The notes under the pieces: generated by a model
What the model was told of the DNA's origin: nothing
Seen by the model: the letters and a program-made list of their open reading frames with translations, nothing else
Database searches by the model: none
Made by a program: the position numbers and the translations under genes
Source of the DNA: Commensalibacter nepenthis
GTDB taxonomy: Bacteria; Pseudomonadota; Alphaproteobacteria; Acetobacterales; Acetobacteraceae
Length of the DNA: 64,000 nt
Direction: 5' to 3'
NCBI RefSeq assembly: GCF_029953305.1
Contig: NZ_JASBAN010000001.1
Span: forward strand, 1,524,501-1,588,500
Shown here: positions 16,626-25,994 of the stretch, piece by piece
Layout: the number at the start of each line of letters is the position of its first letter
Numbering within the stretch: the stretch's first letter is position 1

Positions 16626-17045
16626 ATGGCTAGACCCTCTAAATATTCAGAAGAAATTGTGAATAAGATTTGTGAGCAAATAGCGAGCGGTGGAACTTTA
16701 CTTAAGATATGTGAAAATGAAGATATGCCAGGCTATTCGACTGTTATGGCTTGGAAAAATGAAAGAAAAGAGTTTCAAGACAAATACGCGCGCGCGCGTG
16801 AAGATAGGGCTGATTTTCGATTTGATGAAATCGATCAAATTCTTTCAGAAGATATGCAAGATATGGTTGCTGTGCAACGAGCTAAATTGAAGATTGATGC
16901 AAAAAAATGGCAAATGTCTAAGGAAGCTCCTAAGAAGTATAGCGATAAAATAGATATGACCAGTTCTGATGGAACCATGTCGCCAGATAAAAGTATTACA
17001 GTTATTTTTGAAGAAGCCAAATTACCAAATTCCGAAAACTCATAA
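16626..17045 (+). CDS. terS: Terminase small subunit
   Basis: 139 residues with the N-terminal DNA-binding HTH of phage small terminases (RPSKYSEEIVNKICEQIASGGTLLKICENEDMPGYSTVMAWKNERKEFQDKYARARE), a helical oligomerisation region and a disordered tail. It recognises the packaging site and recruits the large subunit coded from 17720. The gene contains an alternating (CG)6 run at 16786-16799, conspicuous in this AT-rich sequence. TerS and TerL are separated by a leftward small gene and several hairpins. Confidence 0.82.
   Translation: MARPSKYSEEIVNKICEQIASGGTLLKICENEDMPGYSTVMAWKNERKEFQDKYARAREDRADFRFDEIDQILSEDMQDMVAVQRAKLKIDAKKWQMSKEAPKKYSDKIDMTSSDGTMSPDKSITVIFEEAKLPNSENS
16786..16799. repeat. 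Alternating (CG)6 palindrome inside terS
   Basis: ACGCGCGCGCGCGT is a 14-bp alternating purine-pyrimidine palindrome encoding part of YARARED. Such tracts can form left-handed DNA. Some headful phages carry their pac site inside the small terminase gene, so this is a possible packaging-recognition feature, not a proven one. Confidence 0.5.
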
Positions 17046-17156
17046 CTAATAAATAATTTCCGTTTAATATCATATCTCTTGGTTTACGGACAAAATTAAG
17101 ATTGTGCAATATATGAACGTTTTAAGGATTGACGAGCGACCAGATTTTGTATTTGG

Positions 17157-17399
17157 CTATTTAGGATCAGCTGGTAAAAAACCACGTTCTTTCATCTCGG
17201 CAAGTAGGTTAATTATCACAATTGTTTTTGGATCAACTTTACTTTCGCCTGATTTTTCACGATCTAGCGTGTTTCTTGCCCCTTTGTTAGTTCTGTAGTC
17301 TCCGTAGCTAGACATTACCCTGATAAATGCACTGTAGCTATACCCTAAATCTTTAATGGCTTTTTCTAAATCTTCTTTTGTTTCAATCTTGTATTTCAT
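17157..17399 (-). CDS. Hypothetical leftward small protein between terS and terL
   Basis: 80 residues on the strand opposite to the late genes. EDLEKAIKDLGYSYSAFIRVMSSYGDYRTNKGARNTLDREKSGESKVDPKTIVIINLLAEM resembles a phage helix-turn-helix domain with a following helix. A purine-rich ribosome site (aaggttttgat) precedes ATG 17399. As an opposite-strand gene inside the packaging module it is probably a lysogeny-expressed accessory gene. No named family. Confidence 0.5.
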   Translation of the reverse strand: MKYKIETKEDLEKAIKDLGYSYSAFIRVMSSYGDYRTNKGARNTLDREKSGESKVDPKTIVIINLLAEMKERGFLPADPK

Positions 17400-17719
17400 A
17401 TCAAAACCTTTTATATTTAATTAAGAGAGATCGGGAAGGTTTCCCCTCCCAACCCCTCTTAGTGGTTTTTAAAAGGAATGCTGATCGTAATCTTTATTCC
17501 TTTTTCAGATAGCGAAAGTTCCAGTTTCACTATTTGAAGCAACCACCAGAGAAAAAGAATATAATCCATTCTTTTTTCTCCAATTATGTTGAGACCCCAT
17601 TGTCTCAACACTTATAAAATTGCCCCATTATGGGGTATATGTAAAGTAATAAAGTGCATTTTTCCTCGGAATTTTGCACTTTTTTTATGTCTTTTTTGTA
17701 AAATTATTTATCGTAAAAT
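17400..17719. other. 320-bp non-coding stretch with tandem hairpins before terL
   Basis: No gene is visible. It holds GTTGAGAC-6 nt-GTCTCAAC (17588-17609), CCCCAT-T-ATGGGG (17623-17635) and a terminator-like hairpin at 17651-17682. The first two are perfect stems sharing the CCCCATT sequence. They could be packaging-site elements or a structured leader of terL mRNA. Confidence 0.45.
17651..17686 (+). terminator. Intrinsic terminator upstream of terL
   Basis: AAAGTGCA (17651-17658) pairs with TGCACTTT (17675-17682), followed by TTTT. It lies 33 bp before the terL start, so terL is either read through by an antiterminated polymerase or started from a promoter very close to the gene. Confidence 0.6.
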
Positions 17720-19009
17720 ATGCCAGATATTAAGTTTCCAAGATGGGCAAGAGATTTGTTTGTGCCAGCTCGGTATAAATTGCTTAACGGTGGCCGTGGA
17801 GGTGGTAAATCATGGGCTGTGGCATCTGCTTTAACCCTTCAGGGAGCGCAAAGACCATTACGTGTAATTTGTGGACGTGAATTTCAAAAATCAATTCAAG
17901 AATCAGTACATCAACTTCTGTGCGATTCAATTCATAGAAATGGTTTAAGTAACTTATATGACGTTAAAGATACTAAAATACTTGGTAAAAATAATACGGA
18001 ATTTATTTTTACAGGTTTGGCTAGAAATATTGACTCTATAAAATCTATCGAAGGAATTGATATTGTTTGGATTGAAGAAGCTCAAACAATTAGTCAAAAG
18101 AGTTTGGATTTTTTAAGACCTACCATTCGTAAAAAGGATTCTGAATTATGGTTTACTTGGAATCCTGATGACGAAAATGATCCGATTCAGTTATTAAAAA
18201 ATAGTTTAGTAATAGATCAAGAACAAAAAGCAATTATCAAAAAAATTACTTGGCGTGATAATCTTTGGTTTCCAGAAGAATTAAATAAAGAACGATTACA
18301 TTGTTTAAGAACAAACCCAGCTCAATATAATCATATTTGGGAAGGCGATTTCATACAATCTCTTAGCGAGTTTTTTAAAGAAGAATGTTTTCTGGTTGAT
18401 AATAAGCCAGTTGAAACGCCCCTTCATATCAATTTAGTTTTTGCCACCGTGGATACAACCTTGAAGGGTGGTGAAGGTAAAGATGGAACAGCTGTTTGTT
18501 ATTGGGGATTAAACACTTTTGATGAAAATTATCCTCTTATTCTTCTCGACTGGGATCTGGTTGAGTTAGAAGGGTATTTACTTAAAGATTGGATGAATAG
18601 TGTCGTTTACCCAAATTTGGAAATTTTAGCCGTACAAACGCAAGCCATTAGAGGAAGTGCTGGGGCATACGTGGAAGATAAAGCCGTTGGGACGGTTCTC
18701 ATTCAACAGGCAATGAGTCAAGGGTTAGATGTATATGCAATTGATTCAAAATTAACAGCGTTAGGAAAAGATCGGCGTTGCATTCTTATTTCTGATGTTG
18801 TTCGCGAGGGAAAAGTGAAGTTTACGTTTCATGCTTATTATAAAACAACTAAATTCAGAGGCATCACAAGAAATCATCTCGTGAAACAGGTTGTATCATT
18901 TTCTCCTGGGGACAAGGAAGCAGATAAAAGACAAGATGATTTATTAGATGCGTTTGCGTATGGCGTAGCAATAGGGTTAAAGGATTCATTGGTTGATGCA
19001 ATCGAATAA
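17720..19009 (+). CDS. terL: Terminase large subunit
   Basis: Packaging motor ATPase/nuclease of the Terminase_3 type. Walker A-like GGRGGGKS is at residues 24-31, Walker B plus catalytic Glu at IDIVWIEEAQ (residues 113-122), and the coupling motif in LWFTWNPDDEND. The C-terminal RNase H-like nuclease shows FATVDTT, the aspartate-containing VYAIDSK region and QDDLLDAFAYG. 429 residues is the usual length. Its end overlaps the portal gene start. Confidence 0.93.
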   Translation: MPDIKFPRWARDLFVPARYKLLNGGRGGGKSWAVASALTLQGAQRPLRVICGREFQKSIQESVHQLLCDSIHRNGLSNLYDVKDTKILGKNNTEFIFTGLARNIDSIKSIEGIDIVWIEEAQTISQKSLDFLRPTIRKKDSELWFTWNPDDENDPIQLLKNSLVIDQEQKAIIKKITWRDNLWFPEELNKERLHCLRTNPAQYNHIWEGDFIQSLSEFFKEECFLVDNKPVETPLHINLVFATVDTTLKGGEGKDGTAVCYWGLNTFDENYPLILLDWDLVELEGYLLKDWMNSVVYPNLEILAVQTQAIRGSAGAYVEDKAVGTVLIQQAMSQGLDVYAIDSKLTALGKDRRCILISDVVREGKVKFTFHAYYKTTKFRGITRNHLVKQVVSFSPGDKEADKRQDDLLDAFAYGVAIGLKDSLVDAIE

Positions 19010-20468
19010 TGATATGTCAGGATTTGCTTGTTTAAATAGGGTATTCAATAAAACTTTTCACAACCCTAACTATATGAACCCAGATTATTTGTCTTATGAT
19101 TTGTGTAAACAACTCTACGTTTACCATCCATTAGGAAAACGGATTGTTGATCTTCCTATTGATTTGACTTTGAATAAAGATAGGATTTTAAACGTCAAAC
19201 ATGAGTTAAGCCCTGAGCTATTAGAGCAATTTAATAAAAAATGGAAGGAATTAAACCTTACCAGAGTTATCCGTAATTTAGCGGTTACATCACGTTTATA
19301 CGGGATTGCAGCTCTGTTTATTAAAGCTGATGGAGTAGAGGATAATAAAAAAATACCTGATGATAAAACTCTAAATAACTATAAGATCACACCGCTAGTT
19401 TATGATGCGCTGAATATTGCAGGAAGTGCTACAGGCAATCAGAATATTGATTCTGTAGATTTTTTAGAGTTAAAAGATGTTTATCGATCAGGCACAGCAT
19501 TGGCAAAAGATCGGTCAATTATTCTCAGTAACGGTGACCCTATTTATATTGAGTATATTAACTCTGCTTATGGTTATGCGGGGCGTAGTGTATTTCAAAA
19601 CTGTGCGGGACTGTTACAATCTTATCTTGATGTAATGGAAGCAGATAATACGGTGGCTCGTAAGGTTGCTTTGATTGTGGCTAAACTAAATCAAGGTGGG
19701 AGTGCTACTAGAGTTCAGGAAGCCGCTAATGATCAAAAAAGAAATTTACTACAAGAAGCCCGTAATGATAATGTTTTAAGTATTGGTACTAATGAAGATA
19801 TCGATACGTTAAATATGACGAATGTAGATAACTCTTTAGATACGTCTCGTCGTCATATTATTGAGGATATTGCCAATGCTATTGATTTACCTGTAATCTT
19901 GCTTAATGGGCAAAAATTTACAGGTGGGTTTGGTGAAGGTTCCGAGGACACCAAAAATATCGGTCGTCATATTGATAATAAACGTCAATGGCTTGAACCG
20001 ATATTTGATTTTTGTGACAATTTAGTCATGGAGTTGGCATGGGATTTTAATTTTATTGACTCTTTAAATTCTAAAAATTCTTCTTTTTATGATAAGAACT
20101 TAACATCATTTGAAGAAAAACAACGTCTTTATAAGGTTAAGTTCCAAGAGTTAAAGAATAGTTTTTCCTATAGTTTCCCTTCATTTCTGACTGAAACTGA
20201 AGCTGAAATACTAGATGGTGACGTTAAGAAAATTAATTCTATGAAGACCATCTTTGAAAGTGTTTACGACAAAGTTGATCCACAAACAAAAAGCCAGCTG
20301 ATTTGCTGGATGATGGATAATTTTAACGATTTGCGAAGTGTCAACAAAGTTAAAATTGATTACAATCCTGATGAAATTAAAGAGTTTATAGAGATCAATG
20401 GGGCTGATGATTTAATAAATCGCTTAACAAATGGTAATAAGCAGGAGCAATCTAATGACACTGCTTAA
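18996..20468 (+). CDS. Portal protein (DUF1073 type)
   Basis: Dodecameric head vertex protein through which DNA is packed. The sequence follows the DUF1073 portal family: MNPDYLSYDLCKQLYVYHPLGKRIVDLPIDLTLN..., then EDIANAIDLPVILLNGQKFTGGFGEGSEDTKNIGRHIDNKRQWLEPIFDFCDNLV. ATG 18996 overlaps the terL end; ATG 19014 is an alternative. Database entries for this portal family are sometimes labelled 'anti-CBASS Acb1-like'. Here the length (about 490) and position mark it as a portal. Confidence 0.88.
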   Translation: MQSNNDMSGFACLNRVFNKTFHNPNYMNPDYLSYDLCKQLYVYHPLGKRIVDLPIDLTLNKDRILNVKHELSPELLEQFNKKWKELNLTRVIRNLAVTSRLYGIAALFIKADGVEDNKKIPDDKTLNNYKITPLVYDALNIAGSATGNQNIDSVDFLELKDVYRSGTALAKDRSIILSNGDPIYIEYINSAYGYAGRSVFQNCAGLLQSYLDVMEADNTVARKVALIVAKLNQGGSATRVQEAANDQKRNLLQEARNDNVLSIGTNEDIDTLNMTNVDNSLDTSRRHIIEDIANAIDLPVILLNGQKFTGGFGEGSEDTKNIGRHIDNKRQWLEPIFDFCDNLVMELAWDFNFIDSLNSKNSSFYDKNLTSFEEKQRLYKVKFQELKNSFSYSFPSFLTETEAEILDGDVKKINSMKTIFESVYDKVDPQTKSQLICWMMDNFNDLRSVNKVKIDYNPDEIKEFIEINGADDLINRLTNGNKQEQSNDTA

Positions 20469-21267
20469 ACGTGTTTTACTTTTTTTAAAAAAAGTTCAAG
20501 ATAGCGCAGAAAAAATAGACGTAATTACGTATGAAATGATGCAATCTTGGCAACAAGAGCTTTCAGGCCTTTTAAAAAATGAAAATAAAGTCGTCAATCC
20601 TGATCCTATCTATAAATATTTAAAAGGGATTGTTAAAAAGCAATTAACCAGAAAAAGCCTTCAAAAAAACTTTAAAGGAAATACACTTAATTTCACAAGA
20701 GCAAGGTTAACTGAAAATTCTCAGAAATATCTGGATGAAAGGGTAATGTTCTCTGTTTCTTTAATACAACATAATCGAGAGCAACAAGTTAATGCCACTT
20801 TAAAACGTTTTGCAGGATGGCTTTCTGCTATTCCAACAAACAGTGTTTCAGAGGCAAAAGAAAAACCAAAAGAGGCTGTAAAGGATATTATTAAACCACT
20901 GATTCGGCAGACCTTTGAGGAAAGGAGAGTATTAATTGACCAAGGTCATAAATTAAGTGCTGCGGTGAATGAGGCGATTGCTCAAGATCAAGGGGCAATA
21001 TGTGTTGAATGGCATAGTCATTGGCAAGAGGTTAATTATAATTATCGTAAAACTCACAAGGAGCGGGATAGAAAGTTATTTTTTTATAAAGATAATTATT
21101 TTGTCCAAAATGGTTATATTAAAAAAGATGGTATTCAATACATCAATGATATTGATGGATTTGGACAGGAACCGTTTTGCAGGTGCTACGGCACCTATTT
21201 TTTTACCCTTTACGATATCCCAGAGAGTTATTTAACTAAAAAAGGGAAAGACTATATCAATGGTTAA
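20455..21267 (+). CDS. Phage head morphogenesis protein (Mu F / SPP1 gp7-like)
   Basis: Minor head protein made after the portal. The C-terminal part has the typical Cys/His-containing pattern CVEWHSHWQEVNYNYRKTHKERDRKLFFYKDNYFVQNGYI...DGFGQEPFCRCYGTYFF, as in head morphogenesis proteins of this type. The start is set at ATG 20455 after the strong caggag site, inside the portal end; frames extend to 20431. Overlaps the following Nudix-DUF2213 gene by 8 bases. Confidence 0.78.
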   Translation: MTLLKRVLLFLKKVQDSAEKIDVITYEMMQSWQQELSGLLKNENKVVNPDPIYKYLKGIVKKQLTRKSLQKNFKGNTLNFTRARLTENSQKYLDERVMFSVSLIQHNREQQVNATLKRFAGWLSAIPTNSVSEAKEKPKEAVKDIIKPLIRQTFEERRVLIDQGHKLSAAVNEAIAQDQGAICVEWHSHWQEVNYNYRKTHKERDRKLFFYKDNYFVQNGYIKKDGIQYINDIDGFGQEPFCRCYGTYFFTLYDIPESYLTKKGKDYING

Positions 21268-23155
21268 CCTTGTTGCATGTGCCATGATTAAGGTTGGGAA
21301 ATCTATCCTTTTAGTGAAAAGAAAAGATAATGATCTTTGGAGTTTTCCTGGAGGGCATACTGAGGGTAATGAAAATCCTTTTGAGACCGCTATACGTGAA
21401 ACGTATGAAGAAACAGGGATTGAATTAACTAAACCTGTTGAGGATAGTTTTTGTAATCTATGGTCTGAGGATAAGTTTATTTCTTTTATTCCGTTTCGAT
21501 TAAAGGAATTAAAAGAAGTTTCTTTAGATACAGATGAGTTGATAGATGCTCATTTATTTCCAATTGATAAATTGCCTTCCGATTGTATGGATACAGTCTA
21601 TACCGCCATAAAATGGGGTGGCTATGATGAACATGATGTATCCCAGGCTATTGCAAAAGGTGAACTAGCTTCACCTCAATATTTTGATGGTAATTATCTA
21701 TTTGATATGCGTTTAACAGGCACAGGAACTGCGAAGCGCAATTTAGAAGATAATCAGACAGAAATTACTTACAGAGACCCAAAAGAATTTCTATCAAAGA
21801 AATTTTTAAACCTTTGTAATGGGGTAAGGGTAGTTTTCGACCATCCTGAAAAAGATAATGTTGATACTGAATATTTAAGAAACAGGCAAGTTGGAACCGT
21901 CATTTTACCTTATGTGTTCGGTCAAGAGGTTTGGGCGATTGTTAAGGTTGCTAGTGCTTTATTTTCAGAAATGCTTATGCAAACACCGTATTCAACAAGC
22001 CCATGTGTAAGTAATCGTTCACAAAATCAGCCTGTTTATTTCGAAAAGAATAAACGAGCTTTGTATGAAAACAGCCCCTATGTAGTGGATCATTTGGCAA
22101 TTGTTTTACATGGGGTCTGGGATAAAGATGGGGAAGTGCCACCAGGGATATCAACCCCTATTAATTATATTAATAAAATTGGAGCTAAAATTATTATGCC
22201 TAATGATTTAGATGATCGCTATAAAAGTTTAATGGAAAAAGTTAGTAGTAAAAGGAGTGATTCAAGCAGAAGAGATGCCGATAATGCTTTTTTAGAAGAA
22301 AGCAAACGCAAATTTGAATTACAGCTTGAGCTTGCCAAAGAACGTATTGAAAATGGTGATTTTACTGATAAAGATCAAGAGTATCTCGATCGTGCTCGTG
22401 AACAATATGAAAAAGCAAAAGAGGCAACAAGTAAAACACAAGAAGGGGCTGATGCGGGTCGTCAAGATAGCGCTGAATCAATGCTTGCTAATGCAGCTAA
22501 TGCCAGTCAGCCCATTACACGTGATGAAATAAAGGGGATGTTCCAAGAGTTGGGAACGCAGATTGTTGGTGCATTATCTAAACAAGATTCTTCCGAACCT
22601 CCAGCAGAACCACCCCCACCGCCAGAAGACAAAAAAAAAGACGAGTTGCAGTCTGAAAAAAAAAATGATGGTGACAACGGTAACGGAACCCAAAGGGAAG
22701 GTGAGGATGTGGATCAGAAAGCGGTTGATGCTATCTTAGCAAGTAAAGATCAGGGTAAAGAGTTGACTGACGAAGAACGAACAACGATTAGTGACTGTCA
22801 ACAGCGGTTTGAAATGGCATATAAAATGCATAATAAACGTGTTCCTACTCCTTTAGCTTATGAAAGTCCTGCCCAATATGGTGCCCGTGTTTTAAGTGGA
22901 GTTATTCAACATTCGCCTCGCTGGAGCGCAATTGGTTTAGAGGCAGTTCGTAAAGATTCAAATCTTATGAAAATAGCTCTTGAGGAAGTTCCACAAGCAG
23001 CAGAGAAAGCAGCATGTGTTGAGTTGACTGGCAAAGGTGAAATGCGTGTGACTGAAACACACGATGGCTCAAGAACAATTCGCACCCCAACAGGAAGCCC
23101 TAGCGCGTTTTTACGCCCTTTCTCTACTCGTGATCGAGTTGTTGCTTTTAATTAA
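21260..23155 (+). CDS. Fusion of Nudix hydrolase and DUF2213 capsid-maturation domain
   Basis: 631 residues. The N-terminus is a Nudix fold with an almost complete box at residues 32-54 (GHTEGNENPFETAIRETYEE), including the metal-binding REx2EE core. From about residue 135 a DUF2213 domain begins (DMRLTGTGTAKRNLEDNQTEITYRDPKEFLSKKFLNLCNGVRVVFDHP), a family found at the prohead protease position. A charged scaffold-like region (residues 310-470, rich in Glu, Lys, Asp and Pro) and a C-terminal domain follow. So maturation, scaffolding and a nucleotide-cleaving or decapping-like activity may be tied together. Position between head morphogenesis and decoration genes fits. Confidence 0.8.
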   Translation: MVNLVACAMIKVGKSILLVKRKDNDLWSFPGGHTEGNENPFETAIRETYEETGIELTKPVEDSFCNLWSEDKFISFIPFRLKELKEVSLDTDELIDAHLFPIDKLPSDCMDTVYTAIKWGGYDEHDVSQAIAKGELASPQYFDGNYLFDMRLTGTGTAKRNLEDNQTEITYRDPKEFLSKKFLNLCNGVRVVFDHPEKDNVDTEYLRNRQVGTVILPYVFGQEVWAIVKVASALFSEMLMQTPYSTSPCVSNRSQNQPVYFEKNKRALYENSPYVVDHLAIVLHGVWDKDGEVPPGISTPINYINKIGAKIIMPNDLDDRYKSLMEKVSSKRSDSSRRDADNAFLEESKRKFELQLELAKERIENGDFTDKDQEYLDRAREQYEKAKEATSKTQEGADAGRQDSAESMLANAANASQPITRDEIKGMFQELGTQIVGALSKQDSSEPPAEPPPPPEDKKKDELQSEKKNDGDNGNGTQREGEDVDQKAVDAILASKDQGKELTDEERTTISDCQQRFEMAYKMHNKRVPTPLAYESPAQYGARVLSGVIQHSPRWSAIGLEAVRKDSNLMKIALEEVPQAAEKAACVELTGKGEMRVTETHDGSRTIRTPTGSPSAFLRPFSTRDRVVAFN

Positions 23156-23175
23156 TACATTAAGGATTTAAATAT

Positions 23176-23775
23176 ATGGCTATTACTGGTTTAAACCCAT
23201 TGGGCACTTCGTTTGCTAGTGGGTCTTTTTCTACCGATAGTTCGGGATATACCCATGGTATAATGGAGGCGGATCCAGCTGCACGCTATGCTATCACGGC
23301 GGGAAAAATTAAGCAGACAGACAAAAATATTTACTTTGGTGGCATGCCAATTGTAGAAAATGTTTCAGAAATGCGGGGAAATCCACTGCCTTATATTCAA
23401 TTAGCAACAGCAAGTGACACGCCAATTGGATTTACAGTATTTAATCAGGCAAATAACCTGTTTATATTAGGGGCTAACCAAGTGCCGACAACGACTGGTG
23501 GAGGAACCATTAATTATGTTCGTTTTGGCAGTAACGCACGCGTGGCTCTAACGTGTGATCCAGCGTTGAGATTTTCGTTAAACCAACCTGTAAGCACTTT
23601 AAAAGTCGCATGGGATTTCGATAAAAATCAATTGGTTGCAGCAGGTTCAGGAACGGCTTTGCCTGTAAAAGTGCTGAGCCTTTCTTTGCAAAATTCTAAA
23701 ACTGTTCAATTTAATCAAGATACGCAGATTATTAGTTGGAACCCAAATGGTTCATGTGCGTTAGTATTGTTATAA
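23176..23775 (+). CDS. Head decoration / structural cement protein
   Basis: 199-residue beta-rich protein directly before the major capsid gene. PAARYAITAGKIKQTDKNIYFGGMPIVENV and later FNQDTQIISWNPNGSCALVLL resemble structural cement proteins of myovirus heads. No membrane or signal segment. Likely stabilises the capsid lattice. Assignment rests on position and general resemblance. Confidence 0.65.
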   Translation: MAITGLNPLGTSFASGSFSTDSSGYTHGIMEADPAARYAITAGKIKQTDKNIYFGGMPIVENVSEMRGNPLPYIQLATASDTPIGFTVFNQANNLFILGANQVPTTTGGGTINYVRFGSNARVALTCDPALRFSLNQPVSTLKVAWDFDKNQLVAAGSGTALPVKVLSLSLQNSKTVQFNQDTQIISWNPNGSCALVLL

Positions 23776-23785
23776 GGAATAATAA

Positions 23786-24979
23786 ATGTCAACTTTAGCA
23801 CCCGCATCGTTTCGACTTAATCCAAGTTTTTCATCTCCAAATGTCTTAGTTGACAGAAATCAACCTTCTGGTGCGTTTTATTTGCTGCAAAATGGCGAAT
23901 TTAGAGTACAATTGGGCTTGGCAGATAAAATGGTTTATATGAACCGCCTTGGAATTAAAACCCGCAATTCAATTGCTCAAGATTCACAAAATGAATTGGC
24001 ATCTGTTGATATTGCCATGGGTCAGGTTCAGACACCAACTTATTTACTGCAAGCTCGTGCCATTTATAATCGCCACGAGGTTGCGGCAGCATCGGCTTAC
24101 AATGTAGCTTTGCCTATGGCATTTTCATTGGCGTTGAGGCAAGCACATTACAACCAGTTACGTGATTTATTGCTGTATGGTTTCCAACCTGAATACGGTG
24201 AGGGAATATTGAATGCAGTCGGTGCAAAGCGCACTGTTATTCCAGCAGATAGTAATGGGACAAAAGATGTTTTAAATATGATTTCTGGTGAGATTTCAGA
24301 GTTTTTATTGAAAGAAATCACCGATATTATTAATCGAACACAACAAGCGGGTTTAAAAAATATCATTACAATTCTTGCACCTCAACGGGTATTAAATCAA
24401 TTCGCCATTAGTAAAATTGTTAGTCTATCAACCTATCAGATGGCTGGCGGTGGTGTTGCAACCATCAAAGGACAGCTTGATGCAATCTTAAAAGATAACG
24501 ATACAGTTCTTTTATGGCAGTATGATGATACGTTACAAGGCAAAGGCGATAATGGCTCTGATGTTATTATTATATCATTGGTTGAGCTTGATATGGGGGG
24601 CTTTGATAGAGCCATAAATACTAATATTTTTGCTCAAAATATAAGCCCTCAAGAGAATGCATGTAATTTAATGTTTACTGATGTTCCAGCACCAGTTGAA
24701 TTTATTACGCCACTTGCTGGAACAGCGACGCATATTCAAGCCGAAATGCGTGCAACGCCAGGATGGGCTGTCCGTCCAACTGCCACAACGATTATTTCTG
24801 CTGCCATTGAGGTTGACGACGTAAATGAGAATGATCGTAGTTTTAATTTTGCTTCAAATACAGCAACAGACGGTAAAGGTGAAACTCAAACTACTGATGG
24901 AACAGTAGCAGGGAATAACACTAATACAGGGTCAACAAAGTCTACTTCAAATACTGCAACAGACGGTAAAAATAAATAG
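23786..24979 (+). CDS. Major capsid protein
   Basis: 397 residues, HK97-fold type by position and by the family-like text DIAMGQVQTPTYLLQARAIYNRHEVAAASAYNVALPMAFSLALRQAHYNQLRDLLLYG (DUF2184-like capsid group). The C-terminal 50 residues are a polar Thr/Asn/Gly tail in which SNTATDGK occurs twice, from a duplicated 24-bp segment. This tail may be surface exposed or a recent extension. A small hairpin (CCTGT/ACAGG, 24988-25003) follows the gene. Confidence 0.83.
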   Translation: MSTLAPASFRLNPSFSSPNVLVDRNQPSGAFYLLQNGEFRVQLGLADKMVYMNRLGIKTRNSIAQDSQNELASVDIAMGQVQTPTYLLQARAIYNRHEVAAASAYNVALPMAFSLALRQAHYNQLRDLLLYGFQPEYGEGILNAVGAKRTVIPADSNGTKDVLNMISGEISEFLLKEITDIINRTQQAGLKNIITILAPQRVLNQFAISKIVSLSTYQMAGGGVATIKGQLDAILKDNDTVLLWQYDDTLQGKGDNGSDVIIISLVELDMGGFDRAINTNIFAQNISPQENACNLMFTDVPAPVEFITPLAGTATHIQAEMRATPGWAVRPTATTIISAAIEVDDVNENDRSFNFASNTATDGKGETQTTDGTVAGNNTNTGSTKSTSNTATDGKNK

Positions 24980-25024
24980 AACCTAAGCCTGTGTCATTAC
25001 AGGATTTTACAATAAGGAAATGAT

Positions 25025-25525
25025 ATGGCTGTTTTATTTTTAGCTAATTTTAAACCACAAATATTTTGCTTTACGTTTAATATCCCTGGGGCAGGGAAAG
25101 GGGCAACATGGCAACTGAATTTGCATCCTTATACTCAACAGCGTATTTATAAGGATACCAATGTTGATTTATTAAAAGAACTTTTAAGTCAAGTTCATCA
25201 TTATGGGTTTCAAACTTATGAAGAAGCATTGCTTAATCCCAAATATGATGGGTATGGTTTTTCTTTTGGCAAGCCTTTTTCTGATGATGAAATTATTGAA
25301 TTAAAGGCACAATATTTTCGTTGTTCTCAGAAAATAGGGGCAAAAAGACGAAATCAATCCTTATTAGAAACAGGCAATCATTTACTTAATGCAGCCTTAA
25401 ATATGGATAATAAAATAAATATGGATGATATGTATTCTGATCCTAAGAACTTTGGATTAAAAGTTGTTCAGCAAGGCGACCAATATGAACGTGGGCGGTT
25501 AAATGAAAACTATGGGTTGCTTTGA
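25025..25525 (+). CDS. Hypothetical head/neck protein
   Basis: 166 residues. No family recognised. The sequence contains IPGAGKGATWQLNLHPYTQQRIYKDTNVDLLKELLSQVHHYGFQTYEEAL, and its end overlaps the next gene by 23 bases. Lying between the major capsid and connector genes, it is probably a structural or assembly protein of the head-tail junction. Confidence 0.55.
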   Translation: MAVLFLANFKPQIFCFTFNIPGAGKGATWQLNLHPYTQQRIYKDTNVDLLKELLSQVHHYGFQTYEEALLNPKYDGYGFSFGKPFSDDEIIELKAQYFRCSQKIGAKRRNQSLLETGNHLLNAALNMDNKINMDDMYSDPKNFGLKVVQQGDQYERGRLNENYGLL

Positions 25526-25994
25526 GGATGATAAGGCTACGTTTGAAGGGTTTCTTGAGTTTGTAACAATTCTTAACCTTGGTATTGATAATCTTGATGA
25601 TCCCTCATCGGCAGAATATCGATTACTATATCTAAATTATCGTTTAGCAGTCCGATTGGTTCCTTGTGCATTATTATGTATTGACCCATATTTATACAAG
25701 CAAGCTATTTATAACTATGCCATTCATGTATTTATAACGCTTTGTTTTGATATTAATCTTGATTATCTTGATAAGACAAAATTAATAAATATGGGTTTTT
25801 CCAAAGGAACGGGGTGGCGTAATGGTATTGTGCAGGCGGCATCTGACCAAGCCACCTCAGTGAGTTACATGACCCCTGAATTTTATAAAAACATGTCCTT
25901 AAATGACTTTGAGTTATTAAGAACTCCTTTTGGTCGAGAATATGAAAAGCTGATTCAGCAAGTAGGTACGATATGGGGGCTGACTTCTTATTAA
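25503..25994 (+). CDS. Head-tail connector-type protein
   Basis: 163 residues with GWRNGIVQAASDQATSVSYMTPEFYKNMSLNDFELLRTPFGREYEKLIQQVGTIWG, a pattern seen in neck proteins of contractile phages. ATG 25503 lies in the previous gene; ATG 25512 is also possible. The end overlaps the next gene by 22 bases, typical of this tightly packed late operon. Confidence 0.55.
   Translation: MKTMGCFEDDKATFEGFLEFVTILNLGIDNLDDPSSAEYRLLYLNYRLAVRLVPCALLCIDPYLYKQAIYNYAIHVFITLCFDINLDYLDKTKLINMGFSKGTGWRNGIVQAASDQATSVSYMTPEFYKNMSLNDFELLRTPFGREYEKLIQQVGTIWGLTSY

Noticed and set aside
18996-20468. Anti-CBASS (Acb1) nuclease
   Set aside because: The portal family name overlaps with Acb1 labels in databases, but length, position after terL and the portal core sequence show a structural portal.
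24988-25003. Terminator after the major capsid gene
   Set aside because: Only a 5-bp stem with no T run; mentioned with the capsid gene but too weak to list.
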